Positions 44,339 through 53,346 of a stretch of DNA of 64,000 nt are shown here, piece after piece. The translations under genes were made by a program, and so were the position numbers. The stretch is from Myxococcus qinghaiensis. GTDB taxonomy: Bacteria; Myxococcota; Myxococcia; Myxococcales; Myxococcaceae. The notes beneath the pieces were generated by a model. The model was given only the letters and a program-made list of their open reading frames with translations, had not been told where the DNA came from and did no database searches. Position 1 is the stretch's first letter. Each line of letters starts with the position of its first letter. Where the stretch lies: positions 62,001 through 126,000 of the forward strand of contig NZ_JAKCFA010000004.1 of assembly GCF_024198215.1 (NCBI RefSeq), read 5' to 3'.

Positions 44339-46696
44339 ATGTCGCTCAAGGAATACAAGCCCGGCAGCACCTTCCCCGGCACCATCGGCCGGACGTGGGA
44401 GCAGTCGTCCCCAGCGTGGCCCCAGCCGCTGCGCGCGAAGGAAGGCGCGCCCAACGTCCTCTTCATCGTCCTGGACGACACGGGCTTCGGACACCTGGGC
44501 TGCTATGGCTCGCCCATCCGCACGCCGAACCTGGACCGGCTGGCGAAGGGAGGCCTGCTCTACAACAACATGCACACCACCGCGCTGTGCTCGCCCACGC
44601 GCTCGTGCATCCTCACCGGCCGCAACCACCACTCCAACGGCATGGCCACCATCACCGAGGTCTCCCTCGGCTACCCGGGCTACAACGGCACCATCCCCTT
44701 CGAGAACGGTTTCCTCTCGGAGATGCTGTTGAATCAGGGTTACAACACGTATGCGGTGGGCAAGTGGCACCTGACGCCCACGGAGCAGACGAGCGCGGCG
44801 GGGCCCTACGAGCGCTGGCCGCTGGGTCGGGGCTTCGAGCGGTTCTACGGCTTCCTCGGCGGCGACACGCACCAGTACTACCCGGACCTGGTCCACGACA
44901 ACCATCCGGTGCTTCCGCACAAGCCGCCGGAGGAGGGCTACCACCTCACCGAGGACCTGGTGGACCGCGCGGTGGACTTCATCGCGGACTCCAAGCAGGT
45001 GGCGCCGGACAAGCCCTTCTTCATGTACTTCTGCACGGGCGCGATGCACGCCCCGCATCACGTCCCCAAGGAGTGGGTGGACAAGTACAAGGGCCAGTTC
45101 GACGACGGCTGGGACGCGTACCGCAAGAAGGTGTACCAGCGTCAGCTCAAGCTCGGCGTCATCCCTCCGGGCACGCAGTTGTCCCGGCATGACCCGGACG
45201 TGGCGGAGTGGGACAGCCTGCCTCCGGAGGAGAAGCGCCTCTATGCGCGGATGATGGAGGTCTTCGCGGGCTACCTGGAGCACACGGACCACCACATCGG
45301 CCGGCTCTTGAAGTCCTTGGAGGAGAGCGGTGAGCTGGACAACACGCTCATCATGGTCATCTCCGACAACGGCGCGAGCGCCGAGGGCGGGCCCCATGGC
45401 TCCGTCAACGAGCTGAAGTTCTTCAACAACACGCCGGAGTCGCTGGAGCAGAACATCGCGGCCATGGACGAGCTGGGCGGGCCCAAGTACTTCAATCACT
45501 ACTCCTGGGGCTGGGCGTGGGCCGGGGACACGCCGTTCCGCCGGTGGAAGCGCGAGGTGTACCGCGGCGGCACGACGGACCCGTTCATCGTCCACTGGCC
45601 CAAGGGCATCCGCGCGCGGGGCGAGGTCCGCACGCAGTACTGCCACGCCATCGACATGGTGCCCACGGTGCTGGACTGCCTGGGCGTGGAGCCTCCCCAG
45701 GAAATCCGCGGCGTCACGCAGTCGCCGATTGAAGGCGTCAGCTTCCGTCACTCGTTCGACGACGCGCGCGCGGAGAGCCACCACCTCACGCAGTACTTCG
45801 AGATGTTCACCAACCGCGCCATCTACCATGACGGCTGGCGGGCGGTGTGCCCCTTCCCCGGGCCGTCCTTCACGGAGGCGGGCGAGGCGTTCGGCGAGTC
45901 GGCCATCACCGAGGAGCGGCTGCGCAAGCTCGACGCGGAGGGGTGGGAGCTGTACCACGTGGCGGAGGACGCCTCGGAGACGAAGAACCTGGCGCAGCAA
46001 GAGCGGGGCAAGCTCATCGAGATGATTGCCCTCTGGTACGTGGAGGCGGGCCGCTACAAGGTCCTCCCGCTCGCGGCGTTGGACCGCGCGGTGTTCGCCG
46101 CGGAGCGTCCGCAAATCACCAAGGACCGCAAGCGCTACGTCTACCGGCCGCACACCTCACCCGCGCCGGAGAACGTGGCGGTGCACGTGCTCAACCGGCC
46201 GCACTCCATCACCGCGAAGGTGGACGTGGACGGAGACGCGGAGGGCGTGCTGCTCAGCCACGGTGGGATTACGGGGGGCTACACCTTCTTCATCCAGGAC
46301 CGGAAGCTGCACTACGTCTACAACTTCGTGGGCGAGAAGGAGTTCCACATCGAGTCGGCGATGGAGGTGCCGACCGGCCGCACGGAGCTGCGCTTCGAGT
46401 TCGAGCCCAGCGGTGAGCCGGACCTCGACGCGGGCAAGGGCGCGCCGGGACGGGGCAAGCTCTTCATCGACGGGGACCTGGTCGCCCAGAGCGACATCTC
46501 CTCGACGATGCCGCTGCTCATCAGCCTGGGCGAGGGGCTGACGTGCGGACGGGATGACAACTCGTCGGTGAGCACCATGTATCGCCCACCCTTCTCGTTC
46601 CGAGGGGGCACCTTGCGCGAGGTGGTGGTGGACGTGTCCGGCGAGCACCTGCATGACGAGCAGAAGGAACGCAAGACAGTGATGGCTCGGCAGTAG
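44339..46696 (+). CDS. Type I arylsulfatase
   Basis: 785 residues. GGAGG at 44328-44332 fixes the ATG. Metal-binding LFIVLDDTGFGHLGCYG near the N-terminus, then the formylglycine motif LCSPTRSCILTGRNHH with Cys (about residue 84) to be converted by a formylglycine-generating enzyme, KWHLTPTEQTS, and VISDNGASAEGGPHGS. The C-terminal ~190 residues form a LamG-like beta domain, seen in AtsA-type sulfatases of actinobacteria and pseudomonads. No signal peptide is visible, as in cytoplasmic Cys-type sulfatases. Hydrolyses aryl or alkyl sulfate esters. Strong terminator follows. Confidence 0.93.
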   Translation: MSLKEYKPGSTFPGTIGRTWEQSSPAWPQPLRAKEGAPNVLFIVLDDTGFGHLGCYGSPIRTPNLDRLAKGGLLYNNMHTTALCSPTRSCILTGRNHHSNGMATITEVSLGYPGYNGTIPFENGFLSEMLLNQGYNTYAVGKWHLTPTEQTSAAGPYERWPLGRGFERFYGFLGGDTHQYYPDLVHDNHPVLPHKPPEEGYHLTEDLVDRAVDFIADSKQVAPDKPFFMYFCTGAMHAPHHVPKEWVDKYKGQFDDGWDAYRKKVYQRQLKLGVIPPGTQLSRHDPDVAEWDSLPPEEKRLYARMMEVFAGYLEHTDHHIGRLLKSLEESGELDNTLIMVISDNGASAEGGPHGSVNELKFFNNTPESLEQNIAAMDELGGPKYFNHYSWGWAWAGDTPFRRWKREVYRGGTTDPFIVHWPKGIRARGEVRTQYCHAIDMVPTVLDCLGVEPPQEIRGVTQSPIEGVSFRHSFDDARAESHHLTQYFEMFTNRAIYHDGWRAVCPFPGPSFTEAGEAFGESAITEERLRKLDAEGWELYHVAEDASETKNLAQQERGKLIEMIALWYVEAGRYKVLPLAALDRAVFAAERPQITKDRKRYVYRPHTSPAPENVAVHVLNRPHSITAKVDVDGDAEGVLLSHGGITGGYTFFIQDRKLHYVYNFVGEKEFHIESAMEVPTGRTELRFEFEPSGEPDLDAGKGAPGRGKLFIDGDLVAQSDISSTMPLLISLGEGLTCGRDDNSSVSTMYRPPFSFRGGTLREVVVDVSGEHLHDEQKERKTVMARQ

Positions 46697-46723
46697 GGGG
46701 AGGCGACACGTCGTCGCCTGTGT

Positions 46724-46775
46724 GGGCCCGGCCTCTTCCCCGCGCTTCAGGGAGGCCGGGCCCTCTTTTCTCTCT
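46724..46775 (+). terminator. Rho-independent terminator after arylsulfatase
   Basis: GGGCCCGGCCTC and GAGGCCGGGCCC form a perfect 12-bp stem with a 16-nt loop, followed by TCTTTTCTCTCT. The clearest intrinsic terminator in the window; it ends at the stop of the convergent acyl-CoA dehydrogenase-like gene. Confidence 0.9.
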
Positions 46776-47940
46776 AAAGCACCGGCGTGGCCGGGTCGAA
46801 GCCCAGCAGGATGCCACCGGTGAGCTCCAGCGTGGGCCGCGCCACCATGGCGTGCTGGGTGATGGTGTGCACGTCGCGGAAGCAGCGCTGGAGCGCGCTG
46901 GTGTGGAACACGGCGGGGCCACCCGCGGCCTCGTACATGCGGTCCACCGCGCGCGCGGCGCTTCGCGTGGCGTGAGTCATCGCCAGGCGCAGGTCGGCCC
47001 TGCCGCGGATGGAGACGGGGCCTCGGGTGGCTTCGTCGTGGAGGGCGTGGATGGTCTCCAGCGCGAAGGCGCGGGACGAGCGCACCTCGGCTTCGGCCTC
47101 GGAGATGGCCTCCTGCACGGCGGGGCGCGCGGCCAGCAGCCTTCGCTCCACCACCACCGTCTTCTGCCGGGCCAGGGTGGTCAGCTCGTCGATGGCGCGC
47201 CGGGCGATGCCCAGGGCCACGGCGGGGATGCCCAGGCCCAGCAGGCCGAACGGGAAGCCGTACAGCGGGCGAGCGACGCGAGGGGGCGCGAAGAAGGAGA
47301 AGCCGTGGTCGTCCGGGACGAAGAGGTCCTTCACCTCCATGTCGCCGCTGCCGGTGCCGCACAGGCCGGAGGCGAACCAGGTGTCGTGGAGCGTGACGTC
47401 CCTGGCGGGGAGGAAGAACAGGCGCGTCTCCGGCACGCCCTCTCGCAACATGCGCGGCTTGCCGCCCTCCGTGACGAGGGCGCCGCCCACGAGCCAGTGG
47501 CAGTGCCGGCTGCCGCTCGCCCAGGGCCAGCGGCCGGTGACGCGGTGGCCTCCCTCGACGCGCTCGGCGCGGCCCAGGGGCGCGGCCACGCCTCCGGTGA
47601 TGACGTCCGGCGCGGAGAAGATGGCGCGGCCCACGGGCTCCGGCAGCCACGCGGCCGTCAGCGCGGTGGCGGCGCCAATCATCGCGCTCCAGCCGGCGGC
47701 GCCGTCCGCGCGGGAGAGGGCCTCGATGACCTGGAAGGAGAGCGCGGGGTGCAGCTCCAGCCCACCGTAGGTCTCCGGAATCATCATCCGGAAGAAGCCC
47801 GCGCGGGTCAGCTCATCGACGAGGTCCTGGGGGAGCTGGCGCGCGGCCTCGATTTCGGCGGAGCGCGCGGACAGGCGCGGCGCGAGCTCCACGGCGGTGG
47901 CGAGGAGGGGATGCGCGGGAAGGGGGATGGAACTCGTCAT
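46774..47940 (-). CDS. Acyl-CoA dehydrogenase-family flavoprotein (group D monooxygenase-like)
   Basis: 388 residues with the acyl-CoA dehydrogenase fold: N-terminal helices (LPQDLVDELTRAGFFRMMIP), middle beta domain (TGRWPWASGSRHCHWLVGGA), and C-terminal four-helix bundle (IDELTTLARQKTVVVERRLL ... ALQRCFRDVHTITQHAMVAR). The usual catalytic Glu is not obvious and the PWASG/RDVHTITQH pattern is typical of two-component flavin monooxygenases such as HpaB/DszC relatives, so a hydroxylase role is more likely than fatty-acid oxidation. Reductase partner not in the window. Confidence 0.82.
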   Translation of the reverse strand: MTSSIPLPAHPLLATAVELAPRLSARSAEIEAARQLPQDLVDELTRAGFFRMMIPETYGGLELHPALSFQVIEALSRADGAAGWSAMIGAATALTAAWLPEPVGRAIFSAPDVITGGVAAPLGRAERVEGGHRVTGRWPWASGSRHCHWLVGGALVTEGGKPRMLREGVPETRLFFLPARDVTLHDTWFASGLCGTGSGDMEVKDLFVPDDHGFSFFAPPRVARPLYGFPFGLLGLGIPAVALGIARRAIDELTTLARQKTVVVERRLLAARPAVQEAISEAEAEVRSSRAFALETIHALHDEATRGPVSIRGRADLRLAMTHATRSAARAVDRMYEAAGGPAVFHTSALQRCFRDVHTITQHAMVARPTLELTGGILLGFDPATPVL

Positions 47941-48026
47941 GGGCCGCAGCCTAGGGAGCCCTGCGTCCTGGTTGCCAGCGGGAGGTGGACGGAAGATGGT
48001 GGGGAGCCTCGAACCTGGAGCCGCCG

Positions 48027-49040
48027 ATGAGCACCCTCCCGAGCCGTCAAGTCGTCCTCGCTCGCCACATCCCTCGCTTGCCCGAGCCGGAGCACTTCCG
48101 CGTGGAGCGCGTGGAGGTGGGAGAGCCCCAGGACGGGGAGCTCCGCGTGAAGACGCTCTTCGCCTCCGTGGACCCGGGCACGCTGGCCCGGTTGGGCGGC
48201 GTGGACTCGTATGCGCCGGCCCTCAAGCTGGGTGAGGTCATCGGGAGCGCGGCCGCGGGCGAGGTGCTGGAGTCGCGTGACTCGCGCTACGCCGTGGGCG
48301 ACGTCGTGGTGGGGAGCTGGGGCTGGCGGGAGCACGCGGTGGTGAGCGCTCGCGGGCTGCGCAAGGCGGAGCCTGGAGCGGAGTCCGTCTCGGCGGAGCT
48401 GGGGGTGCTCGGCATCCCCGGGCTGACGGCGTACTTCGGGATTCTCGAGCTGGGCCGTCCCCAGGCCGGTGAGACGGTGCTGGTGTCCTCCGCCGCGGGC
48501 GCGGTGGGCTCCATCTCGGGACAAATCGCGAAGCGGCAGGGGGCTCGCGCGGTGGGCATCGCCGGTGGCCCGGAGAAGTGTCGCTGGGTGGTGGAGGCGC
48601 TCGGCTTCGATGCCTGCATCGACTACCGCGCGGAAAAGGACCTGGCCGCTGCCATCCGCCGCGAGTGTCCCCAGGGCGTGGGCGTGTACCTGGACAACGT
48701 GGGTGGCTCGACGCTGGACGCGGCGCTCACGTGCATGGCGATGAAAGGCAGGGTGGTGGTGTCGGGGCTCGTCGCGGATTACGGCGTGCCACCGGAGGCG
48801 CGCGCGGGGTTGAAGAACACGCCGTTCCTCATCATCCAGCGGCTGCGCATGGAGGGCTTCGTGGTGTTCGACTACGCCGCGCGCTTCGGTGAGGCGCGGG
48901 CGGAGCTGCGGCGGTGGCTCCAGGACGGAACGCTCCGCCACCGCGAGCACATCGTCGATGGCCTGGAGTCCGCGCCCGCTGTGTTCGCCGGCCTGTTCCG
49001 GGGCGAGAACTTCGGGCGCGCGGTGGTCCGCGTCTCTTGA
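48027..49040 (+). CDS. NADP-dependent oxidoreductase (zinc-free MDR, prostaglandin reductase-like)
   Basis: 337 residues of the medium-chain dehydrogenase/reductase superfamily without zinc ligands: SRQVVLARHIPRLPEPEHF opening, GLTAYFGILELGRPQAGETV, the NADPH motif VSSAAGAVGSISGQIAKRQG, and GVYLDNVGGSTLDAALTCMA. Matches leukotriene B4 dehydrogenase/CurA-type enone reductases. ATG at 48027 follows TGGAG. Cytoplasmic; reduces alpha,beta-unsaturated carbonyls. Divergent from the flavoprotein gene, perhaps co-regulated with it. Confidence 0.93.
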   Translation: MSTLPSRQVVLARHIPRLPEPEHFRVERVEVGEPQDGELRVKTLFASVDPGTLARLGGVDSYAPALKLGEVIGSAAAGEVLESRDSRYAVGDVVVGSWGWREHAVVSARGLRKAEPGAESVSAELGVLGIPGLTAYFGILELGRPQAGETVLVSSAAGAVGSISGQIAKRQGARAVGIAGGPEKCRWVVEALGFDACIDYRAEKDLAAAIRRECPQGVGVYLDNVGGSTLDAALTCMAMKGRVVVSGLVADYGVPPEARAGLKNTPFLIIQRLRMEGFVVFDYAARFGEARAELRRWLQDGTLRHREHIVDGLESAPAVFAGLFRGENFGRAVVRVS

Positions 49041-49047
49041 GCCGGAG

Positions 49048-49377
49048 CTAGCTTCCGCCGGGATGGGTGATGTAGCGCGTGCGCCCGTCGCCGAGGATTT
49101 CCACCCGAGGCCCCGCCACCGAGTCCACGGCGATGATGACGATGTCCTTACGCTGGCCCAGCACCACGAGCTCGCTGGGCTCCACGGGGTTCGCATCGCC
49201 GCTGGCTCCCTTGGGGAAGAACAGGGCGCGCCCCTTCTCCAGGTAGAGAATGGGGACGTGCGCGCCCGTGTCCTCCACGTCGTCGGGCACGAAGACATGC
49301 ACCGTGCGCGCGAGCGGCGTCAGGTCCACTCCGCACGAGGTCAGCAGGGCGAGCAGTGGAAGCATCCAGAAACGCAT
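49048..49377 (-). CDS. Small lipoprotein of unknown function
   Basis: 109 residues. Lipoprotein signal MRFWMLPLLALLTSC, then a compact beta-rich body (VHVFVPDDVEDTGAHVPILY, FFPKGASGDANPVEPSELVV, DIVIIAVDSVAGPRVEILGD). AGGAGG lies just before the ATG on the minus strand. No family recognised. Its stop is 7 bp from the convergent NADP oxidoreductase. Confidence 0.75.
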   Translation of the reverse strand: MRFWMLPLLALLTSCGVDLTPLARTVHVFVPDDVEDTGAHVPILYLEKGRALFFPKGASGDANPVEPSELVVLGQRKDIVIIAVDSVAGPRVEILGDGRTRYITHPGGS

Positions 49378-49468
49378 GACGGTCCTCCTGGCCTCGGCGC
49401 GGGGCCGGGCCCTCCGTGAATCGTGAAACCCGCGAGTCGCGAGCGGGGCTGTGCCGCCGCGTGAGATG

Positions 49469-49498
49469 CGAGGGCCTTCGATGGAGACGCGGCCCTCG
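49469..49498 (-). terminator. Hairpin terminator of BamA-like operon
   Basis: CGAGGGCC and GGCCCTCG form a perfect 8-bp stem with a 14-nt loop, 60 bp after the stop of the DUF4390-like gene on the minus strand. Confidence 0.5.
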
Positions 49499-49558
49499 TC
49501 GCCTCAAGGGCCGCGTCGGTGCTTCAGTCGGACCGTGCCGCGTCCAGGTTGTCTTCGC

Positions 49559-50164
49559 TCAAGTCGGCGGCGTGACGTCGCAGCGTCCCGAGGCCCTCTG
49601 GGAGAGGTCCTCCGCCACCGTGCGCAGCAGCGTGCCCGTCACGACGGAGCGGTCTGTCTCTCCCGCCCCGTCCGTCCGCGACAGCCAGGAGGCCATGCGC
49701 CCCAGGCTGGCCGCCGTCACGACGTTCAGCTTCACCTCCACCTGGACGATGAGGCGCTCGCCTTCCTCGGGCCGGGCCTCCAGGGTCCACGCGACGCGCT
49801 CCAGCTCCAGCGTGGCGGGCCCCTCCGGGAGCGGCCTGCCATCCAGCACATAGCCCTCCCGCGTGAAGACAATCACCTGGGTGAGTCGCGCGCCGTCCAC
49901 CCGCGTGTTGAACCAGAGCGAGCGGCGCTTCCACAAGGTCAGCTCCACCTCCAGCTTTCCCGCCATCCCCAACCGCACCAGCCGGTCCAGCTCCGCCGAG
50001 AGAAAGGCGAAGGCCACCGAGCGCGCCAGCACGCGCCGACCGGAGACGGTGGCGGTGCAGCTGACGCGCGGCTCCTCCGCCCGGGCCCCGGGCGCGAACA
50101 GCCCCGCCGCGACCACCAGGGCCGCGCCGAGCGTGCGTCTTGTCCGTTTCCCCATGCGTGTCAT
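49559..50164 (-). CDS. DUF4390-like exported protein
   Basis: 201 residues. Signal peptide (TLGAALVVAAGLFAPGARA) then ~165 residues of beta/alpha structure: LDRLVRLGMAGKLEVELTLW and FNTRVDGARLTQVIVFTREG resemble DUF4390, whose members sit next to sensor kinases or envelope genes; match is weak. ATG at 50164 is 5 bp after the stop of the Omp85-type gene, so the two are co-transcribed and it may be a periplasmic partner of that barrel. Confidence 0.65.
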   Translation of the reverse strand: MTRMGKRTRRTLGAALVVAAGLFAPGARAEEPRVSCTATVSGRRVLARSVAFAFLSAELDRLVRLGMAGKLEVELTLWKRRSLWFNTRVDGARLTQVIVFTREGYVLDGRPLPEGPATLELERVAWTLEARPEEGERLIVQVEVKLNVVTAASLGRMASWLSRTDGAGETDRSVVTGTLLRTVAEDLSQRASGRCDVTPPT

Positions 50165-50169
50165 GGGCT

Positions 50170-52749
50170 TCAGAAGGTCCGCACGAAGAACAACCGGGCC
50201 TCGGGCGTGGCCGTGGCCTTCTCGTCCGTGCGCCACGCGACATCCACGCGCACGTCGTCGGTGAAGTGGAACGTCCCTCCGAGGCCCAGCCGCGCGTCCT
50301 GCCACTCACCCGCGCCGCGCACCGTGCCCAGGTCCGCGAAGACGCCGAAGGCATGCCACCGGTACTCCGCGGTGCCGAGCACCGACACGTCGCCCTTGAA
50401 CTCCTTGAAGCCGAAGCCTCGCAGCGCGCTCCAGCCACCCAGCGCCTCGCGCTTCTGCTCGGGCAGGTTGTCGCCCCCCGCGCCGCGCAGCCGCAGCCGC
50501 AGGCCCGTCTCCCAGCCCGTGGGCACCACCATCGTCACGTCGCCGAGCAGCTTCCAGAAGCGCTCGTCCGGACCCGTCGCGGCGGGCCCCTCGCCCACCT
50601 CCAGCGTGACGAAGCCGTGCAGGAACGGGCTGTGTCCCCAGTCTCCATCCCCGTGGAACAGCGGCGTCTCCGGCGTGCGGAACAGCGAGCCCACCTTCGT
50701 GTCGCGAGGAGTGCCGCTGGCGTACTCCAGCCGCGCGATGACGGACTGGAAGCGGCCCTCGTCCACCGGCGCGTTGGGGAAGGGAGGCGAGTCGCGGCGG
50801 AACAGCGAGAGCGGCGGAGTGAAGCTGCGCAGCGTCTCGTAACGGTCGGAGCGGTACTCGACGCCCGCGAGCCAGTCCTCGGACCAGCGGAACGTCGCGA
50901 ACGCCGCCACGCCCTTGCGGCGGAAGTAGTCGCGGTCCGGGCGATTCAAGAGCGCCGAGTAGATGGACGAGTCGATGTCACTCATCCGCCACCGGTCCAG
51001 CGTGTCCGTGAAGTCGTGCGCCTGTGCGCCCAGCTCCGCGAGGCCCACCGCCGGAATCTCCACGCGCGCGCCGCCCAGCAGGTTCAGCTCGCGCTGACGC
51101 TTCGTGCCCTCGGGGTCATCCGGCAGGCGCTGGCCACCCCAGCGCAGGGGGATGAAGGCGGCGGCGTCCAGCGTGGTGTGCAGGCGGTCCTTCGAGTCCC
51201 AGATGCGCAGCGAGCCCTCCAGGCCCGGAGCGAACCCCGTCACCTGCGTGTGCACGGGCAGCAGCTCCAGGTCCAGGTCCGGACGGCGCGGACGCACGTG
51301 CACGACGAGGCGTCGTCCCTCCAGGGTGATGCCCTCGCCTTTGTCGCCGTGCCGCCAGGACTCGAACAGCTCGCGCCAGCTCAGGTCGAACTCGACCTGC
51401 TCACGGCGACGGCGCTCCTTGCGCTGGGCCTCCTGCGTCCGATAGTGGCGCACGCCGTCGGCCGCGCGCTCCTCGACGATGCGCGCGTCACGTCGGCGCG
51501 CGGCGTCGTCGGAGTCCTGGTCCACGCTCGCCGCCTGCAGGAAGGGTAAGCGCGACTCCAGCCGCTCCATGGCGCGTCGTGCGTCGCTGCGCAGGAAGAC
51601 GTCGCCGGCCTTCAGGTCCAGCGCCGCGCGCACCCGGTCCGCGATGGAGCCTTCCACGCCCACCACGTCCACGCTCTCCAGGCGGCCCTCGTCCACGATG
51701 ATGGTGAGGTGGCCCTTTGGCGTGAGCGTGCCGGACAGGCTCGCGAGCATGTAGCCGTCGCCACGCAGGTCTCGCAGCGCGCGCTGCAGTGCGGCCGTCA
51801 CTCCGCCGAGGACGAGGCCCGGGCGGTATTCGTCGCGCTCCATCCGCGCGAGCCACTCACGGGGCGGGCGCTGCGGCGGGCAAGGCTTCGTGACGGTCAG
51901 CGTCCCGCGCACGCCATTCACGCGCAGGGTGGCGGTGAACTCCTCGTCGTCCTCGTCCTCGTCGGGGAAGCGGGGCGGGAGGCGGAACACCTCGTCGAGG
52001 ATTTCGGAGCGCTGGATATCCTGAAGCCCCTCCACGTCCACCGACGTGACGACGGGGTTCTCCTCCAGGAGGACTTCCAGGACGATGGGGCCTTGCTCGG
52101 GGACGCGCAGGCGCGGCTCCACTCGGGCGAACAGGCCGGTGTGAGCCAGGCGGCGCAGCATCCGCTGGAGATGGCGGGTGTGCAGGGGCGCGCGGGACTC
52201 TGCGGGAGGCGAGCCGATGAAGGCGCGCACCTGGTCGTCCGTGAGGCGCTTGAGCCCATGCAGCTCGATGACCTCCGGCGTGAGCGCGCGGCCATCTACG
52301 TTCAGCTCGAGCGGATGGAGGATGGCGAGGTCTTCCATCTCCTCGTCCAGGTAGTCCTCGTCGCAGGCCGCGCGCTTCTCCTTCTCGCGCCGACGCTCAC
52401 GCTCACGCCGGTCCGATGAGCGCTCGTTGCGCGACTCCGTACGCGCCGCGTCGCGTGCGTCCTCTTCGGCTCGCGAGTCGTCGTCCTCCGAGTCACGCTC
52501 GCGCTTCGAGCGCTCGTCGCGGGACTCCCGTGCGTCCTCATCGCGCTCGACCTTCGAGGGCGCGGCCTGCGTGCGCCGGGAGAGCGGCAGTGGAAGGCCG
52601 GGCTCCTCCTGGGCTGGAGCCATGGCGGGCGCCGCGGAGGTGGGAGGCGGGCCGACAGTGCTGGTGGCGTCGGGCACACCCGCGTCTGGCGCTGGCTGCG
52701 CGCTGGCGAGCAGGGAGACGAAGCAGAAGAAGAGCGCGAGGCGGTTCAT
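50170..52749 (-). CDS. Omp85/BamA-type outer-membrane barrel protein with POTRA domains
   Basis: 859 residues. Signal peptide (LALFFCFVSLLASAQP), a disordered highly charged region with many Arg/Glu/Asp (residues ~60-130), about three POTRA-like domains (ELNVDGRALTPEVIELHGLK, VTSVDVEGLQDIQRSEILDE, HLTIIVDEGRLESVDVVGVE), then a C-terminal barrel ending in ATPEARLFFVRTF, whose final Phe is the outer-membrane assembly signal. ATG at 52749 is fixed by the signal peptide. May insert or secrete specific surface proteins; a second, non-essential Omp85 is likely as BamA lacks the charged linker. Confidence 0.88.
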   Translation of the reverse strand: MNRLALFFCFVSLLASAQPAPDAGVPDATSTVGPPPTSAAPAMAPAQEEPGLPLPLSRRTQAAPSKVERDEDARESRDERSKRERDSEDDDSRAEEDARDAARTESRNERSSDRRERERRREKEKRAACDEDYLDEEMEDLAILHPLELNVDGRALTPEVIELHGLKRLTDDQVRAFIGSPPAESRAPLHTRHLQRMLRRLAHTGLFARVEPRLRVPEQGPIVLEVLLEENPVVTSVDVEGLQDIQRSEILDEVFRLPPRFPDEDEDDEEFTATLRVNGVRGTLTVTKPCPPQRPPREWLARMERDEYRPGLVLGGVTAALQRALRDLRGDGYMLASLSGTLTPKGHLTIIVDEGRLESVDVVGVEGSIADRVRAALDLKAGDVFLRSDARRAMERLESRLPFLQAASVDQDSDDAARRRDARIVEERAADGVRHYRTQEAQRKERRRREQVEFDLSWRELFESWRHGDKGEGITLEGRRLVVHVRPRRPDLDLELLPVHTQVTGFAPGLEGSLRIWDSKDRLHTTLDAAAFIPLRWGGQRLPDDPEGTKRQRELNLLGGARVEIPAVGLAELGAQAHDFTDTLDRWRMSDIDSSIYSALLNRPDRDYFRRKGVAAFATFRWSEDWLAGVEYRSDRYETLRSFTPPLSLFRRDSPPFPNAPVDEGRFQSVIARLEYASGTPRDTKVGSLFRTPETPLFHGDGDWGHSPFLHGFVTLEVGEGPAATGPDERFWKLLGDVTMVVPTGWETGLRLRLRGAGGDNLPEQKREALGGWSALRGFGFKEFKGDVSVLGTAEYRWHAFGVFADLGTVRGAGEWQDARLGLGGTFHFTDDVRVDVAWRTDEKATATPEARLFFVRTF

Positions 52750-52830
52750 GCGCAGGGGGCAGAGCACGCCGCGTTCCAGCCGCCGCGTCGGGGCAAGTGC
52801 TTGAAAGGACGAGAGCTGGCCAGCCTTGCC

Positions 52831-52879
52831 GATGTCATGGACACATCCTGATGTCGAATCGAGATGTGATACTGACATC
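52831..52879 (-). promoter_or_regulatory. Cluster of GATGTC motifs upstream of the Omp85-type gene
   Basis: GATGTC at 52831 and 52850, GATGTG at 52863, and the inverted copy GACATC at 52874-52879, spaced 19, 13 and 11 bp. It lies 80-130 bp upstream of the minus-strand Omp85 gene. Possible multi-site operator. Nothing else is recognised in the remainder of this 285-bp gap. Confidence 0.3.
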
Positions 52880-53034
52880 GGGCCCGGCGATTGCCGCGAG
52901 CCGCCCGGTGCCCTCGGAGCGCGACTCCGGGTCCGGGTGGCTCAATGACGGCCTCCCGAGGCTCCAGGGCGACCGCGCCGAGCAGGTGGCCCGGCGCGAC
53001 GCTCGCAGAGGTGCCTGGGGGAGGCAACGGAGGC

Positions 53035-53346
53035 TCAGCGGGAGTACGCGGCCTCGTTCTCGCTCCACCACTTCAGCCACCCCTGGCGGTTCGCCTCCAG
53101 GTTGCCCACCACGCCGTCGCCAAACGTGGTGACGCCGGTGATGCGGCGTAGGGCGGCGCCCCAGAAGACGCTGCCTTCGCGATAGCGCTCGATGATGAGC
53201 GGCACCGCGGGCCTTCCCAGCGCCACGAGCGCGTCGAACGACGGGTGCTCCAGGAACACGTAGGGATTGGACGACTCGCGATGCTCCGCGCAGTGCCGCT
53301 CCCACTCCTCGGCCAGGGCGTCGAAGCGGGCGCCGGGCGCGCTCAT
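53035..53346 (-). CDS. Immunity-type partner of the papain-like protein
   Basis: 103 residues, cytoplasmic, mostly helical. Sequence pattern FDALAEEWERHCAEHRESSN, YVFLEHPSFDALVALGRPAV PLII, FWGAALRRITGVTTFGDGVV, and QGWLKWWSEN matches a short protein I recall next to genes for YNCIAW-type proteins in many phyla, often with HPAYxxIIxMG and W...ALxxITG. ATG overlaps the stop of the papain-like gene by 4 bp, so the two are made together. Best inferred as the immunity or regulator subunit of that pair. Confidence 0.75.
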   Translation of the reverse strand: MSAPGARFDALAEEWERHCAEHRESSNPYVFLEHPSFDALVALGRPAVPLIIERYREGSVFWGAALRRITGVTTFGDGVVGNLEANRQGWLKWWSENEAAYSR

